Positions 19,507 through 29,476 of a stretch of 64,000 nucleotides of DNA are shown piece by piece (positions within the stretch are counted from its first letter, which is position 1; each line of letters begins with the position of its first letter). The stretch comes from Mariniphaga sp963747515 (GTDB lineage Bacteria; Bacteroidota; Bacteroidia; Bacteroidales; Prolixibacteraceae), in contig CAVVFN010000008.1 in the NCBI GenBank assembly GCA_963747515.1, forward strand, positions 682,001-746,000, written 5' to 3'. The notes below the pieces were generated by a model. It made no database searches. It was given only the letters and a program-made list of their open reading frames with translations, and was not told the DNA's origin. The translations under genes were made by a program, and so were the position numbers.

Positions 19507-20712
19507 CTACTTTTCCCAGTACAACCTGTTATTGAATAGATAATCAACCATTTCATCATATAATATTAATTGAATATCAAGAATATCAGCATACGACACA
19601 ATGGGTTCCGGTTGTCCTTCAGATGTTGTTCCATGAGGACATTCAAAAGTAAAGGCCATTGTTCCCGAAACCTGATGTAAGGCACTTACAAGGTTAAAAC
19701 TGGCTTTTGGAGGAAATTCTTTATCTTCCACAGAAGGGTCACCCAGCCAATCAAATGGAGGATGAGGAAGGCCCTCGTTTTGATAACGGGTGTTCAGCTT
19801 TTTCATTAACTCAACTATCCGTTCTTTCATAAACCAGGCTTCATAGTCTGCAGGTAAAATTCGGGGAGGATTTCCGTGGGAATGTAAGGATACAGTCATA
19901 TCCGGAGCCTCCGACCTTGCAATATCCAAAATGGCCTTCGTCTCTTCGGCCATCGGAGAGAAAAAATCATCGTGCATTATGTTAACACCATCGTCATTGA
20001 AATAGGCTCCAAGAATATCAACATTTCCTTTCATCGGATGTAACGACTTCGTTAAAGGCCAGCCCCACGAAGACCCATCGGTGCGGGTTCCCTGCCCATA
20101 TTTGGTCATAATACTCACAGGAAGACCGAGAAAACTATCGTATGGAACTCTTTTCCTTCCATCAGGGTTTCCAATCGGAACAATAATTACCCTGCACTGA
20201 TCCAGCTTTTTCTTAAGATTGTTCCATTCCCTGCCTCTGTAATCTTTTCCTGTTTCCATAATATGAATCAGGTTCACCAATCCAACGACACCTTCAGCTT
20301 CCTGCCCATGAACAGGTCCAAGAAAATAAATGACAGGTTTTGTCGACTTATCTTTCTCAGCGTAAAATGCGGGATTTCTGGCCCCTAATGCTGAATTGTA
20401 GTTTGCCTGTGAGTGAAAATCATCCTTTTCACCATAGTAGACTGCATATACAGGCAGCCCACCCGCAGACACAGCCATTGCTTTGACCTTTCCTCTGCTG
20501 ACGAGCCGCAATTCCTCATTAATATCACTCAGTTTTCCCCTGTAAAAATCAGGAAGATTCGCATTGTTTGGTGGATCTCCCGCCTCAATTTTAACCTGAG
20601 AATATCCTTGTTGTGTGAATACAACAACAATCAACAACAGAATGAACAGTATACTTTGCAGCCTTTTGGAAAAATTCAACCGTGAAAGGCATTTGCTAAT
20701 TTTAATTATCAT
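19507..20712 (-). CDS. secreted M14-family zinc carboxypeptidase
   Basis: A 401-residue exported protein (signal anchor about residues 18-38). All M14 landmarks are present: zinc ligands His135 and Glu138 in 'GPVHGQEAEG', the substrate-binding 'NPDGR' (182-186), the third zinc ligand His277 in 'SLHSHG', and the catalytic Glu357 in 'TFECPHG'. It probably removes C-terminal amino acids from peptides or acts on peptidyl-glycan substrates. The presence of a peptidase in a glycan block suggests that the natural substrate carries protein or amino-acid decoration, which is inference. Member of the same leftward gene block. Confidence 0.85.
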   Translation of the reverse strand: MIIKISKCLSRLNFSKRLQSILFILLLIVVVFTQQGYSQVKIEAGDPPNNANLPDFYRGKLSDINEELRLVSRGKVKAMAVSAGGLPVYAVYYGEKDDFHSQANYNSALGARNPAFYAEKDKSTKPVIYFLGPVHGQEAEGVVGLVNLIHIMETGKDYRGREWNNLKKKLDQCRVIIVPIGNPDGRKRVPYDSFLGLPVSIMTKYGQGTRTDGSSWGWPLTKSLHPMKGNVDILGAYFNDDGVNIMHDDFFSPMAEETKAILDIARSEAPDMTVSLHSHGNPPRILPADYEAWFMKERIVELMKKLNTRYQNEGLPHPPFDWLGDPSVEDKEFPPKASFNLVSALHQVSGTMAFTFECPHGTTSEGQPEPIVSYADILDIQLILYDEMVDYLFNNRLYWEK

Positions 20713-20754
20713 ATTTTTTAATTGCTTTATGATGTTAATTTTTTAAAAATACTA

Positions 20755-22611
20755 TTAATTGTTTTCCTTACCTACAGTGATGGTAAATGTACCCCAGGTT
20801 ACATTCCTTTTTATTGTTTTCCATTCCTTAACTTCATAACTGGCCAAAAATTTAATTTCATGGCCTATCGGACAATCCTCTGAAATATGAATAACTGAAG
20901 AAACGGCATAACCATCGCCCCATTTATCGGGCTGTAAATCTACATGAATACGTTCAGAATCGATATAGGGATCATCGTAATACAGGCGTGTACGGTGGTT
21001 AATCTGATAAATCATTACCGATTCACCTGGTTCAGCAATATTGTTTCCATTTCCATTCCCAAAAATTTCACTGTCACCATCATCAATTCCTATTTCCTGG
21101 AATTCGGGAACATCAAAATATACCGGTGCATCAAATTCATCTTTCCAAACCGTTTCATTTTTATCGGTAACAGTCAGATAAAACCTGACCCTGAAGGGTG
21201 AACCATCTTTGGGAGGAGTATTCGATGCTATAACTTTAAAATCCTGCCTCAACCAATTTTCTCCTGCAGAAGGAATATCCTCAACAGTAATTGTTGGATT
21301 CTTTATAACTACACCATCGGTTGTTGTAGATAAAGTTACTTTCAATCCTTCTCCAGGTTTTCCTCCCCGATTTAAAAGATTCAATTTCACATTACTTTCT
21401 TTTTTATGATTAAGAAAAGTACTTTGCCCATTTACTTTATAATTCAGCAACACCATTTCAGCCGGATCATTCTTTCCGAAAATTCCAATTTGGTGTGGTT
21501 CATGGTTCACTGAAAAACTAATCCTGCCGTTGGAATCACTTTTTACTGAAGTTAATTTTTTATCATTTGTTGACTGATTATAATCAAGTAATTGGTAAAA
21601 AGTATCCGGTTCATAGAGCGGAGCTGTTTTTAAATCGATTTTCACACCGGGTACAGGAATTCCTTCAGGTTCCCATTTTTTTGTAGTAATTCCAAGGCCA
21701 CCTTTAGTTACACCATGCAGCTCAATAAATCCAGGTTCCTTTAAGTTGCTTTCAACTTTATATCCCCACACATCAAAGTTTGGGTATAAATCAGCATGAT
21801 GCCAACGGTCAGGCTTAGGCAATGGATTTTGAAAAGATGCCACTACAAAATTAAATGCATCGGTAAATCCTGCAGGCATTAATTTATGACCTCCTTTATA
21901 AACCTCATATTCATAATCCAGGTATTTTTCCCGTAATGCTGCCTGGTGCACTTCCTGATTCAGATAAACCAATTCACCGTTGGTACTGTTGTGAAATCGC
22001 AATTTTACACCGTGAAGGTTTTTAAAAAAATAACGAACACTATATAAAGAGTGATTATCAGGATATCCGATGAAAAACTCCGGTGAACCTTTTGAATTTA
22101 CTGCAGCACTCACCAAATGAGGATATTTTCCTGCAAGAAAAAATGACATTATCCCTCCCATGCTGTGGCCGATTATTGCCCTGTTTTCCCGTTCAGCCAA
22201 AGTTCTGTAGGTAGCATCAATATGCGAAACAAGTTCAGGGAAATAGTCTTTAAACTGCGTCTCATAGTTAATATTGGCATGAAACCCTATGTTATAGGGT
22301 CTGACGTCTGTATCCACTGATCGTCCGTCCCAGGCCACCATAATTACAGAATGTTTCTCAACCAGTTGCTGTGCAACTTCAGTTAACGACATTTCATGAG
22401 AACCTTTATTCCCGTGGAAATAATAAATAACAGGATATCGTTTTTGCGAAGTTTTATAATCTGCAGGAAAAAAAATACGATACGATTTTTCCCTGTTAAA
22501 GGTTTTGCTATAATGAGTATGATCTTCCTGCGAATAAGCAACAGATAAAAAATTTGTAAGAAGAATTATCAGCAGTGAAACTACCGGAATAAATTTTTTC
22601 AAAGATTTCAT
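20755..22611 (-). CDS. secreted esterase (esterase-D/feruloyl-type) with C-terminal beta-sandwich domains
   Basis: A 618-residue exported protein (signal about residues 6-27). The N-terminal 265 residues are an alpha/beta-hydrolase of the putative esterase (esterase-D) type: oxyanion strand 'VIYYFHGNKG', nucleophile Ser150 in 'GHSMGG', and a candidate His in 'YKGGHKLMP'. The remainder (about 290-618) consists of two or three beta-sandwich domains, including an Ig-like segment that closes the protein. The likely job is removing acyl (acetyl or feruloyl) groups from glycan side chains. It is 31 bp from the DUF5107 gene. Substrate not predictable. Confidence 0.75.
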   Translation of the reverse strand: MKSLKKFIPVVSLLIILLTNFLSVAYSQEDHTHYSKTFNREKSYRIFFPADYKTSQKRYPVIYYFHGNKGSHEMSLTEVAQQLVEKHSVIMVAWDGRSVDTDVRPYNIGFHANINYETQFKDYFPELVSHIDATYRTLAERENRAIIGHSMGGIMSFFLAGKYPHLVSAAVNSKGSPEFFIGYPDNHSLYSVRYFFKNLHGVKLRFHNSTNGELVYLNQEVHQAALREKYLDYEYEVYKGGHKLMPAGFTDAFNFVVASFQNPLPKPDRWHHADLYPNFDVWGYKVESNLKEPGFIELHGVTKGGLGITTKKWEPEGIPVPGVKIDLKTAPLYEPDTFYQLLDYNQSTNDKKLTSVKSDSNGRISFSVNHEPHQIGIFGKNDPAEMVLLNYKVNGQSTFLNHKKESNVKLNLLNRGGKPGEGLKVTLSTTTDGVVIKNPTITVEDIPSAGENWLRQDFKVIASNTPPKDGSPFRVRFYLTVTDKNETVWKDEFDAPVYFDVPEFQEIGIDDGDSEIFGNGNGNNIAEPGESVMIYQINHRTRLYYDDPYIDSERIHVDLQPDKWGDGYAVSSVIHISEDCPIGHEIKFLASYEVKEWKTIKRNVTWGTFTITVGKENN

Positions 22612-22642
22612 TTATATATACATTAATTTTACACATCATTTA

Positions 22643-25600
22643 TTAATATCCTGATCTTGGAGGTTTAAAAGCACTTAATTCAACCAGCGGATAAAGTTCC
22701 GTAGCTTTTTTCCGCATTTCTTCAGATTCTGCATTCCGCTTCAAACCATCGAGTGCCAATGATTTTGTGAACAATTTTAAAGCTTCAGCATTCACCTGCC
22801 GCTGTTTCTCCAATATTGGATCACCTGCCGGTTCCTGGTCATGTTCAATTTCATCGTCAACCGATGTCAGCAACTTTTCATAAACTTGTTTTGCTTCTTT
22901 ATTTTTGCCCAGTGCTTCCAAAGCTTTACCTCTGTAAAACTGATATGGATTTCCATCCATTAACGGATAATTAAGAATCATTTTATAAAACTTATCAACC
23001 TCATTCCTCTTGCCAATTGCTTCCAGCGACTGGGCTAATTTGAAATATTCCCGCGAATGATTGGTATTGGGTTGTTCAGCTACTTCAAGATTGAACGGAT
23101 ATTCAAGAGACTGCATATAATATTCCTGTGCTTTACTGAAATTTTGCCTGCTCATTTCAATATCACCTAATTTTATGTTGCTTTGAACCCACAACTGATG
23201 AATTCCGTATCTGCCTTCCCATGAATTAAAATGAGTTTTTTCCAGCCAGTTGAGAGCATTTTTATACCGACCGGTTATTACATAAAGCTCAACCAATTGC
23301 GAAGCAGCCTGATTATAACTTGCTGCAACAGACATGTTCTCTTCAAATAATTTAATCTGTTCGTTATACGGGATATTCATCTTCTTATTAAGCATACCAA
23401 GTTCAACAATTATCTTGCCAGCTGTAGGATCGGCTATCAATGCAGCCTGATAAGCATTTTTAGCTTTTTGCAAAAAACCCTGCTCAGCATAGGCAAGGCC
23501 CAGGTTTCGGCAGGCAACTGCATTGGCAGAATCAAAACCCACCGATTTCTCCCAATGCATAACAGCTTCTTTTTGGCGTAAACGGCTATACAGCAACATT
23601 GCCAGCAAATGATGCGCGGCTGCATCTTTTGGTTGAACAGAAAGGCACCATTCTAAAACAGGAAAACTTTCCATCCTGTTAGGAAAACAGTAGGTTAAAT
23701 CGGTTGATGCTGCTTTGATTAAATCAGCTGCTGCCTCCTTTTTCATTCCCAACCTATTTTTATAGTATGCCTTGTAATAATAAACAAGCGGCATCGTGCC
23801 TGACAATTCTTCTTTATCCAATAAATTCAGTATCTCCAATGCATCTTCATAACATCCCAAACGGGCAAACCGGATCGCTGTTTCAATATAGTTGTTACTC
23901 TCCCCACGCATCAGATTACTGAAAATCCCGGAAACTGCCAGATATTCCTGCTCAGGTGCATCAGCTGCTTTAAGGACAACACGTTTTACCGCTAAAAGAA
24001 AATGATTCAAGGGATCAATCTTAATCTGATTGTTAATTAATTTCAGTGCATTTTCATTTTCACCCAGTTGTGAAAGAATAATGCCTTTTATCGCCCAGGC
24101 TTCTGAATTATCGCTGTTTCCGCTTATGCTTCGATTGATATGATCCAGTGCCTTTTGCGGCATTGACTGACCTATAGCAATTTGAGCCAGCACAAAATGT
24201 GCCGGGGAATACCACCTTTGCCCATAACTGGATCGGTTTAAACTTTTTTCTGCGGAAATTACATTCCCGTTCCACCATTCTGCAAGTCCTTTATTATACC
24301 AGGCATCAAAGTAATCCTCATCCCTGTCAAGCGCTGTATTAAAATATCCCAGGGCATCAGAAAATCTTCCATTCTTCAAACTCAGTTCGCCCATTGCAGT
24401 ATTTGTCCGGATATCTGCCGGATCTCTTTTCAATATTTCGGTGTAATATTCTATTGCCTGCTGCTGATTATTGTATTTATTCAGACGATCTGCAATTACA
24501 TAAAGCTTATCCTGTGACTTTACCTTTTCAGGGGGAAGAGGCAGAGCCTCCGGCTCAGGTAAGGGTGCATTAATTGGCCTGGAATGACGATATGACAATA
24601 AAGTATCTCCACCAGAAGAAAGAACCGATATTTTAAGCTGATACAAATCACCCTGTTCAGCAAGTGGTGCTTTCCCAATGAAGGGATTCGAAGGATCAAC
24701 ATTTACCTTCTGCTCAAATATTTCCTTCCCTCTATAAGTAACCAATAGGGTTGCATTTTTATTAATACCAGTTGGTGACCAACCGAAAACAGCATTTCCA
24801 TCCGTTATTTCCAGATTTAAGGATCCTTCCAGATTAGCATAATCAAATACACCAATATCCCTGACAGGAAACCAGAAGTGACTGAAGATTTTAGTTTCAC
24901 CGGGCATTATCCAAAACAAACTGGGCTGGTTATCGGAATAAGCACCTGCCTGAGGCTCAAAATAAGGTAAATCTCCATCGGTAAGAATCTTTTCCCATAA
25001 CCTCCCTGCAGGGGCTGACCCCCAAGTCCATAACTTTTTACCTCTTACAATATGATGATTTGCAAAATGAACAATGCCGGCGTTTTCATCAGGACTGTAT
25101 CCTCCAAAAAAGTCCGATTCTGAATTTACCGCAAAATAACTTCCGGCACCCGAAATGTTCTTCCAGTAACTGATGTCGTTGCCTTCATGTACCGGCCAAT
25201 TATAAAATTCACGTTTCCCGTGGCCGGTCATGACTTCACCCGGAATCACTGCCTGGTAATTAAGGGTAGCCCTCACTGCACTTGTTGCCCAATACTGAAA
25301 ACTCTGTACATATGGCGTGCAGTTATACAGCCGCACTTTAGTTTCAACCCAGTTTCTTCCTGGATGAACAGTAGTACCTACCGACCACCTCATGCCAGTT
25401 AACCTGTCAATTTCTCCAACCCAGACAGTTTTTGACCCGTCTTCATTTTCGGCCAAACACCAATCGGTTGAACGAAACCCACTGGGACGATGTCCAATAG
25501 GAAAATTCCATTCTATACCGCCTGAAATCCATGCACCTGTTGTTCCTACAAGCCCGGGCTTTATTACTTTCTGATCGTATAAAAATCCGTATCCGTTTGT

Positions 25601-25921
25601 TTTATCGGTAGCCCCATGCAAACGGCCTCCAATTTCAGGTAAAACCAATGCTTTCACATATTCGTTTTCTACATAAACTGCATTGTACACCCTTGTTTCT
25701 TTTTTATTTGTCAACCTGTCGTAAAGGGTATAGGGATACCTGTACCTCCTCCAGTCAGGCATTTTCTCAGCTTCTTCCACACCGTATGAAGGCAACTTAA
25801 GTGGTTCTTTATAAACTCTTACCTGAGCAATAAGTGGTTGAACTGAAAAAATTACCAGCAGGCATTTTACAACCTTTAACGTAATTGCATAAAAGTGGGT
25901 ATTGTTTCTACTTTCTCTCAT
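22643..25921 (-). CDS. exported DUF5107-TPR protein
   Basis: A 1092-residue exported protein and the first gene of the leftward block. The N-terminal part (about 30-330) matches the DUF5107 domain, with 'ALVLPEIGGRLHGATDKTNG' and 'GGIEWNFPIGHRP' as landmarks and a galactose-mutarotase-like fold. The rest (about 470-1080) is a long tetratricopeptide solenoid with many 34-residue repeats of the type 'AxxxxxKALELDPxNxxA'. DUF5107 proteins are common in Bacteroidota glycan clusters and their biochemical role is not settled. The mutarotase-like domain suggests sugar binding or anomer conversion, and the TPR part suggests a scaffold. It may organise a periplasmic enzyme assembly; this is inference. 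Confidence 0.75.
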   Translation of the reverse strand: MRESRNNTHFYAITLKVVKCLLVIFSVQPLIAQVRVYKEPLKLPSYGVEEAEKMPDWRRYRYPYTLYDRLTNKKETRVYNAVYVENEYVKALVLPEIGGRLHGATDKTNGYGFLYDQKVIKPGLVGTTGAWISGGIEWNFPIGHRPSGFRSTDWCLAENEDGSKTVWVGEIDRLTGMRWSVGTTVHPGRNWVETKVRLYNCTPYVQSFQYWATSAVRATLNYQAVIPGEVMTGHGKREFYNWPVHEGNDISYWKNISGAGSYFAVNSESDFFGGYSPDENAGIVHFANHHIVRGKKLWTWGSAPAGRLWEKILTDGDLPYFEPQAGAYSDNQPSLFWIMPGETKIFSHFWFPVRDIGVFDYANLEGSLNLEITDGNAVFGWSPTGINKNATLLVTYRGKEIFEQKVNVDPSNPFIGKAPLAEQGDLYQLKISVLSSGGDTLLSYRHSRPINAPLPEPEALPLPPEKVKSQDKLYVIADRLNKYNNQQQAIEYYTEILKRDPADIRTNTAMGELSLKNGRFSDALGYFNTALDRDEDYFDAWYNKGLAEWWNGNVISAEKSLNRSSYGQRWYSPAHFVLAQIAIGQSMPQKALDHINRSISGNSDNSEAWAIKGIILSQLGENENALKLINNQIKIDPLNHFLLAVKRVVLKAADAPEQEYLAVSGIFSNLMRGESNNYIETAIRFARLGCYEDALEILNLLDKEELSGTMPLVYYYKAYYKNRLGMKKEAAADLIKAASTDLTYCFPNRMESFPVLEWCLSVQPKDAAAHHLLAMLLYSRLRQKEAVMHWEKSVGFDSANAVACRNLGLAYAEQGFLQKAKNAYQAALIADPTAGKIIVELGMLNKKMNIPYNEQIKLFEENMSVAASYNQAASQLVELYVITGRYKNALNWLEKTHFNSWEGRYGIHQLWVQSNIKLGDIEMSRQNFSKAQEYYMQSLEYPFNLEVAEQPNTNHSREYFKLAQSLEAIGKRNEVDKFYKMILNYPLMDGNPYQFYRGKALEALGKNKEAKQVYEKLLTSVDDEIEHDQEPAGDPILEKQRQVNAEALKLFTKSLALDGLKRNAESEEMRKKATELYPLVELSAFKPPRSGY

Positions 25922-26122
25922 AACCCATTAATCACAAGGATTTTATATAAAAAAGAATCGTTATTTATAGCGTAAATATAGAAAATAAAATAGTATTCTT
26001 TAATTTATTTTATATTGTCTTTCAAAAATTATCTGTTACATTTAATACCGCTAAAACCTAAGTAATAATAATGTTTCAAAAGAAAAAAATAATTGTTATT
26101 CTTATATAAACTTATTTAATAA

Positions 26123-26404
26123 AAATTTACCCTAACTGGTCCTCAGCAGGCTTTCTTCGGGAGTCGCAATGGATTATGGAAGAATTTGCCGGATGGATTA
26201 CCTCAAATCCGGGTTAATGGACAGCATATTGATGTCACTCATTTACACATAAAAAACGGATTGGATTGCCGACGAAACGGAGGGACACCAAAAGTTGACA
26301 TTGAGAAAGCATTTCAGGAAGGTGTTGCTGTAATGATGGCACACAAGTCGTACATTGAAAAAAGAAGGGTTGAGTGGGATGCGGCAGAACGCAAAATCAT
26401 TTAA
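26123..26404 (+). pseudogene. orphan C-terminal fragment resembling Gfo/Idh/MocA oxidoreductase
   Basis: An open frame of 93 codons starts after a stop at 26120-26122 and has no good ATG start (a TTG lies at 26186). The end, 'IEKAFQEGVAVMMAHKSYIEKRRVEWD', has the composition of the last helix and strand of the Gfo/Idh/MocA C-terminal domain. The Rossmann half is missing. It sits in an otherwise gene-free gap upstream of the leftward block and ends 20 bp before the tail of the converging URO-D gene. I read it as the relic of a dehydrogenase gene removed by deletion. The rest of the gap, 25922-26122, is AT-rich and should contain the block promoter, but I could not fix a convincing box. Confidence 0.5.
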
Positions 26405-26424
26405 ACTTTGGCTTTCCCGTTTTG

Positions 26425-27504
26425 CTATTTATCAATCACAGCTTCAAAAAAGGCAAAAACATTTTCAAGAGGAGTGTCTGGTTGAATATTATGGGCAGGA
26501 GAAACAATATAACCTCCGCCTTTACCAAGAATATCCATTCTTCGTCTGACTTCATCCCTGATGGTTTGTGGATTGCCGTAGGGCAACAATTCCTGAACAT
26601 CAATACCTCCAAAAAAAACAAGATCCCTGCCGTAGGTGTTTTTTAAAAATTCAGGTTCCATTCCTTTTGCAAGAGGTTGGATGGGATTAAGAATATCCAG
26701 TCCAACTTCTATAAAATCCGGAATAATAGGCAAAATTGAACCGCAACTGTGCCATGCCAGTTTAATATCGGATCGCACCTTTCGAAATTCTTCAAACATA
26801 TACTTTATTCGGGGCTTAAAGATTTTTCGCCACATCTCAGGATCAATCAACATCCCATGTTGCCCTCCAAAGTCATCACCACACCAGAGTATATCCACCC
26901 CCATCTCAACAAGCTTTTTCCCGGCTATAATATTTTGTTCCATAATTTTATCGAGCAAGAAAGGAACATACTCAGCTTCCATAATCAAATCAACCAGTAA
27001 TTTTTCCATTCCGGTAAGGTACCACGATGTTTCAAAAAACATGGTTTCCACATCCCCTATAACTCCATGGTTATTTCCGTAGATTTTCATCGTTTCCCTT
27101 GCTTTATCATACCTTACATCAAGTTTGTGATCGGGAACCGGATAATTGATGGCATCTTCGCGAGTCACAGCATGTGCCATCGGATATTCATCAAATTCAT
27201 CATAAATACCGGCATTTTTATAAATCATCCCCCATTCGTTTTTAATGCGTCCATCGGGCAATACCAAAGTTTTACCTTCAGGAGGTGCAGTTGCAGCAAC
27301 AGCAACTATATCCACACCAAGATGATCCAATAGCGCCATATGAGAAATCCTTGCCGATTCCATGGCATCGATTGGCGGTTCATAGGGTAAACCCGTTGAA
27401 TCAGATAATTTTTTTGCCAGTTGTGGTGTTAAAGAAACATAGATAGGGGGCCTATCAGGTTCCTGATGGTTAATTGCCTGAATGGTACGTTCCTTGGAAT
27501 TCAT
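26425..27504 (-). CDS. uroporphyrinogen-decarboxylase-family protein (probable methyltransferase)
   Basis: A 359-residue URO-D-fold protein with the family N-terminus 'MNSKERTIQAINHQEPDRPP', as in MtaA/CmuA-like and other non-heme members. Such proteins usually transfer methyl groups between a corrinoid protein and a small thiol. The true heme enzyme has a different N-terminus and sits with hem genes, which are absent here. The 'DILWCGDDFGGQHGMLIDPE' and 'HSCGSILPIIPDFIEVGLDILNP' segments give the expected zinc or active-site positions. No corrinoid-binding protein lies in the window. It could demethylate a methoxy group on the catabolised glycan or serve another pathway. Divergent from the EamA gene. 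Confidence 0.75.
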   Translation of the reverse strand: MNSKERTIQAINHQEPDRPPIYVSLTPQLAKKLSDSTGLPYEPPIDAMESARISHMALLDHLGVDIVAVAATAPPEGKTLVLPDGRIKNEWGMIYKNAGIYDEFDEYPMAHAVTREDAINYPVPDHKLDVRYDKARETMKIYGNNHGVIGDVETMFFETSWYLTGMEKLLVDLIMEAEYVPFLLDKIMEQNIIAGKKLVEMGVDILWCGDDFGGQHGMLIDPEMWRKIFKPRIKYMFEEFRKVRSDIKLAWHSCGSILPIIPDFIEVGLDILNPIQPLAKGMEPEFLKNTYGRDLVFFGGIDVQELLPYGNPQTIRDEVRRRMDILGKGGGYIVSPAHNIQPDTPLENVFAFFEAVIDK

Positions 27505-27636
27505 AATAAGAATATGTTTTTTAAATTTTAAACTTAACTAAAAGTATTCGAAAGAAAATAATTTTGGAAAAACAATATTTTTCACAATATATTTCTTTTT
27601 TTTGTAAAAAAACAGCCTGAATTAATATTTAAAATA

Positions 27637-28500
27637 ATGAAAAAACAACCGTGGTTTTTGTATGCACTCACAACAACTTTATTTTGGGGAGTGTGGGGTG
27701 CATTGATTGAGATTCCGGAAAAGGCAGGTTTTCCTGCAACTCTTGGATACATTGTGTGGTCGGTAACCATGATACCCTGTGCCCTGGTTGCACTCAGCAT
27801 CATTAAGTGGAAGCTCGAATACGACTGGAAATCCATGATGTATGGATTCATAATTGGATTGCTTGGTTCAAGCGGCCAGTTAATCTTGTTTCATGCATTA
27901 AAAGAAGGTCCGGCATATCTTGTCTTTCCAATTATTTCTCTGTCACCTGTCGTAACCGTTTTATTATCCGTGCTGTTTTTAAAAGAAACAACCTCAAAGC
28001 GACACTGGATTGGAATCATAACTGCTCTGGCAGCTATTTTGCTAATGTCGTATCAGGAGCCACAAAGCAATACTTCCGGCGGTTTTTTATGGTTCATACT
28101 TGCTGTTTTTGTATTTCTGGCCTGGGGAATTCAGGCATACTTTATGAAACTTGCCAATAATAACATGAAAGCAGAAAGCATCTTTTTTTACATGATGATT
28201 TCAGGCATTTTATTAACGCCAATAGCTTATTTCATGACCGATTTTAGCCAACCCATATACTGGGGCTTTAAAGGACTTTACCTGAATCTTATTATAATGA
28301 CATTTAATTCAATAGGGGCTCTTACGCTGCTGTATGCCATCCGGTTTGGAAAGGTAATTATTGTTGCGCCGATGACCAATGCAGGCGCACCCCTTATTAC
28401 CATACTTTTGTCTCTCCTGATTTATATGGTTGTTCCACATCCAATAATAATGGCAGGAATGATCACAGCAATTATTGCAGTATATTTGATGGCTGAATAA
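27637..28500 (+). CDS. EamA/DMT-family membrane transporter
   Basis: A 287-residue protein with about ten membrane segments in two five-helix halves, the drug/metabolite transporter (EamA) layout. The halves repeat 'ALKEGPAYLVFPIISLSPVVTVLLS' and 'AIRFGKVIIVAPMTNAGAPLITILLS', characteristic of the internal duplication. It lies 25 bp upstream of the DUF6807 gene and is divergent from the URO-D gene. Substrate cannot be predicted; export of a metabolite or uptake of a small sugar or amine is possible. Confidence 0.85.
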   Translation: MKKQPWFLYALTTTLFWGVWGALIEIPEKAGFPATLGYIVWSVTMIPCALVALSIIKWKLEYDWKSMMYGFIIGLLGSSGQLILFHALKEGPAYLVFPIISLSPVVTVLLSVLFLKETTSKRHWIGIITALAAILLMSYQEPQSNTSGGFLWFILAVFVFLAWGIQAYFMKLANNNMKAESIFFYMMISGILLTPIAYFMTDFSQPIYWGFKGLYLNLIIMTFNSIGALTLLYAIRFGKVIIVAPMTNAGAPLITILLSLLIYMVVPHPIIMAGMITAIIAVYLMAE

Positions 28501-28525
28501 TACTTTTGTTAAAATTGAAGAAATC

Positions 28526-29476
28526 ATGAAACGCTTCATCTTTTTTTGCTGGTTAAGTACAATCGTATTTATATCCTGCCAGTCGAATGAACCGGATTCT
28601 GACTTTTCATTTGAAAAGAAGGAACAGGGAGTGGAACTTAAAGAAAACGGGAAACCTGTGTTTTTTTATCAGAAAATGCCAAAGTCGCTCAACGGGGAAT
28701 ACATCTGCAACAATTATTTGCATCCGTTATACAACTTAAAAGGAGAAGTATTGACAGAAGAATTTCCTGCTGACCATCCTTACCACAGGGGTATTTTTTG
28801 GGCATGGCATCAAATATATGTTAACGGGAAAAGTGTTGGTGATGGTTGGATAATGGAAAATATTGAACAAGAGGTTGTAAATGTTAACCTGTCATCTGAC
28901 AAAAAATCAGCAAAACTCGAAGTTGATGTACTCTGGAAATCACCTGTCTATGAAAATGGCAAACCATTCATAAGTGAACATACAACAATCACTGTCCATC
29001 CTCTTCAAAATGAAATTCGAAAAATTGATTTTGCTATCGCATTAAAAGCTTTATTGCCCGATGTTGAAATAGGAGGTTCCGATGACCCTAAAGGTTACGG
29101 CGGATTATGCACCAGGGTGAAACTTCCCGATGATATTACCTTTACGTCGGATAAAGGAATAGTAGAACCCAAAACTGAAGCTGTTTTTGCCGGACCATGG
29201 ATGGATATTTCCGGCACCTTTAATGAAAATAGTGAAATAAACGGCATAGCAATACTTTGCCATCCTGAAACACCAAATTATCCGGCATCATGGATTTTAC
29301 GATCAAAAACCAGTATGCAAAATATTGTTTTTCCCGGCCGCGAAAGAATTAAAGTTCCAACCGGTGAACAGTTGGTTTTGTATTACAGGTTAATAATTCA
29401 TAACGGCAATGTAAGCAGCATTAATCTTGACAAACTGCAACAGGAATATGAAGCTACAGCAGTTTCAAAGAATTAG
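28526..29476 (+). CDS. DUF6807 (PmoA-like family) lipoprotein
   Basis: A 316-residue protein with a lipobox (VFISC-Q, near residue 19). The body matches the family named PmoA or DUF6807: 'LNGEYICNNYLHPLYNLKGEVLTEEFPADHPYHRGIFWAWHQI' begins the domain, with the conserved 'DHPYHRGIFWAWH' motif at about residues 80-93. The name 'methane oxygenase' attached to this family is misleading; in Bacteroidota and Planctomycetes it occurs in carbohydrate gene clusters, and no oxygenase partner is present. It is probably a periplasmic carbohydrate-processing or binding protein. Co-transcribed with the transporter just upstream. Confidence 0.8.
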   Translation: MKRFIFFCWLSTIVFISCQSNEPDSDFSFEKKEQGVELKENGKPVFFYQKMPKSLNGEYICNNYLHPLYNLKGEVLTEEFPADHPYHRGIFWAWHQIYVNGKSVGDGWIMENIEQEVVNVNLSSDKKSAKLEVDVLWKSPVYENGKPFISEHTTITVHPLQNEIRKIDFAIALKALLPDVEIGGSDDPKGYGGLCTRVKLPDDITFTSDKGIVEPKTEAVFAGPWMDISGTFNENSEINGIAILCHPETPNYPASWILRSKTSMQNIVFPGRERIKVPTGEQLVLYYRLIIHNGNVSSINLDKLQQEYEATAVSKN

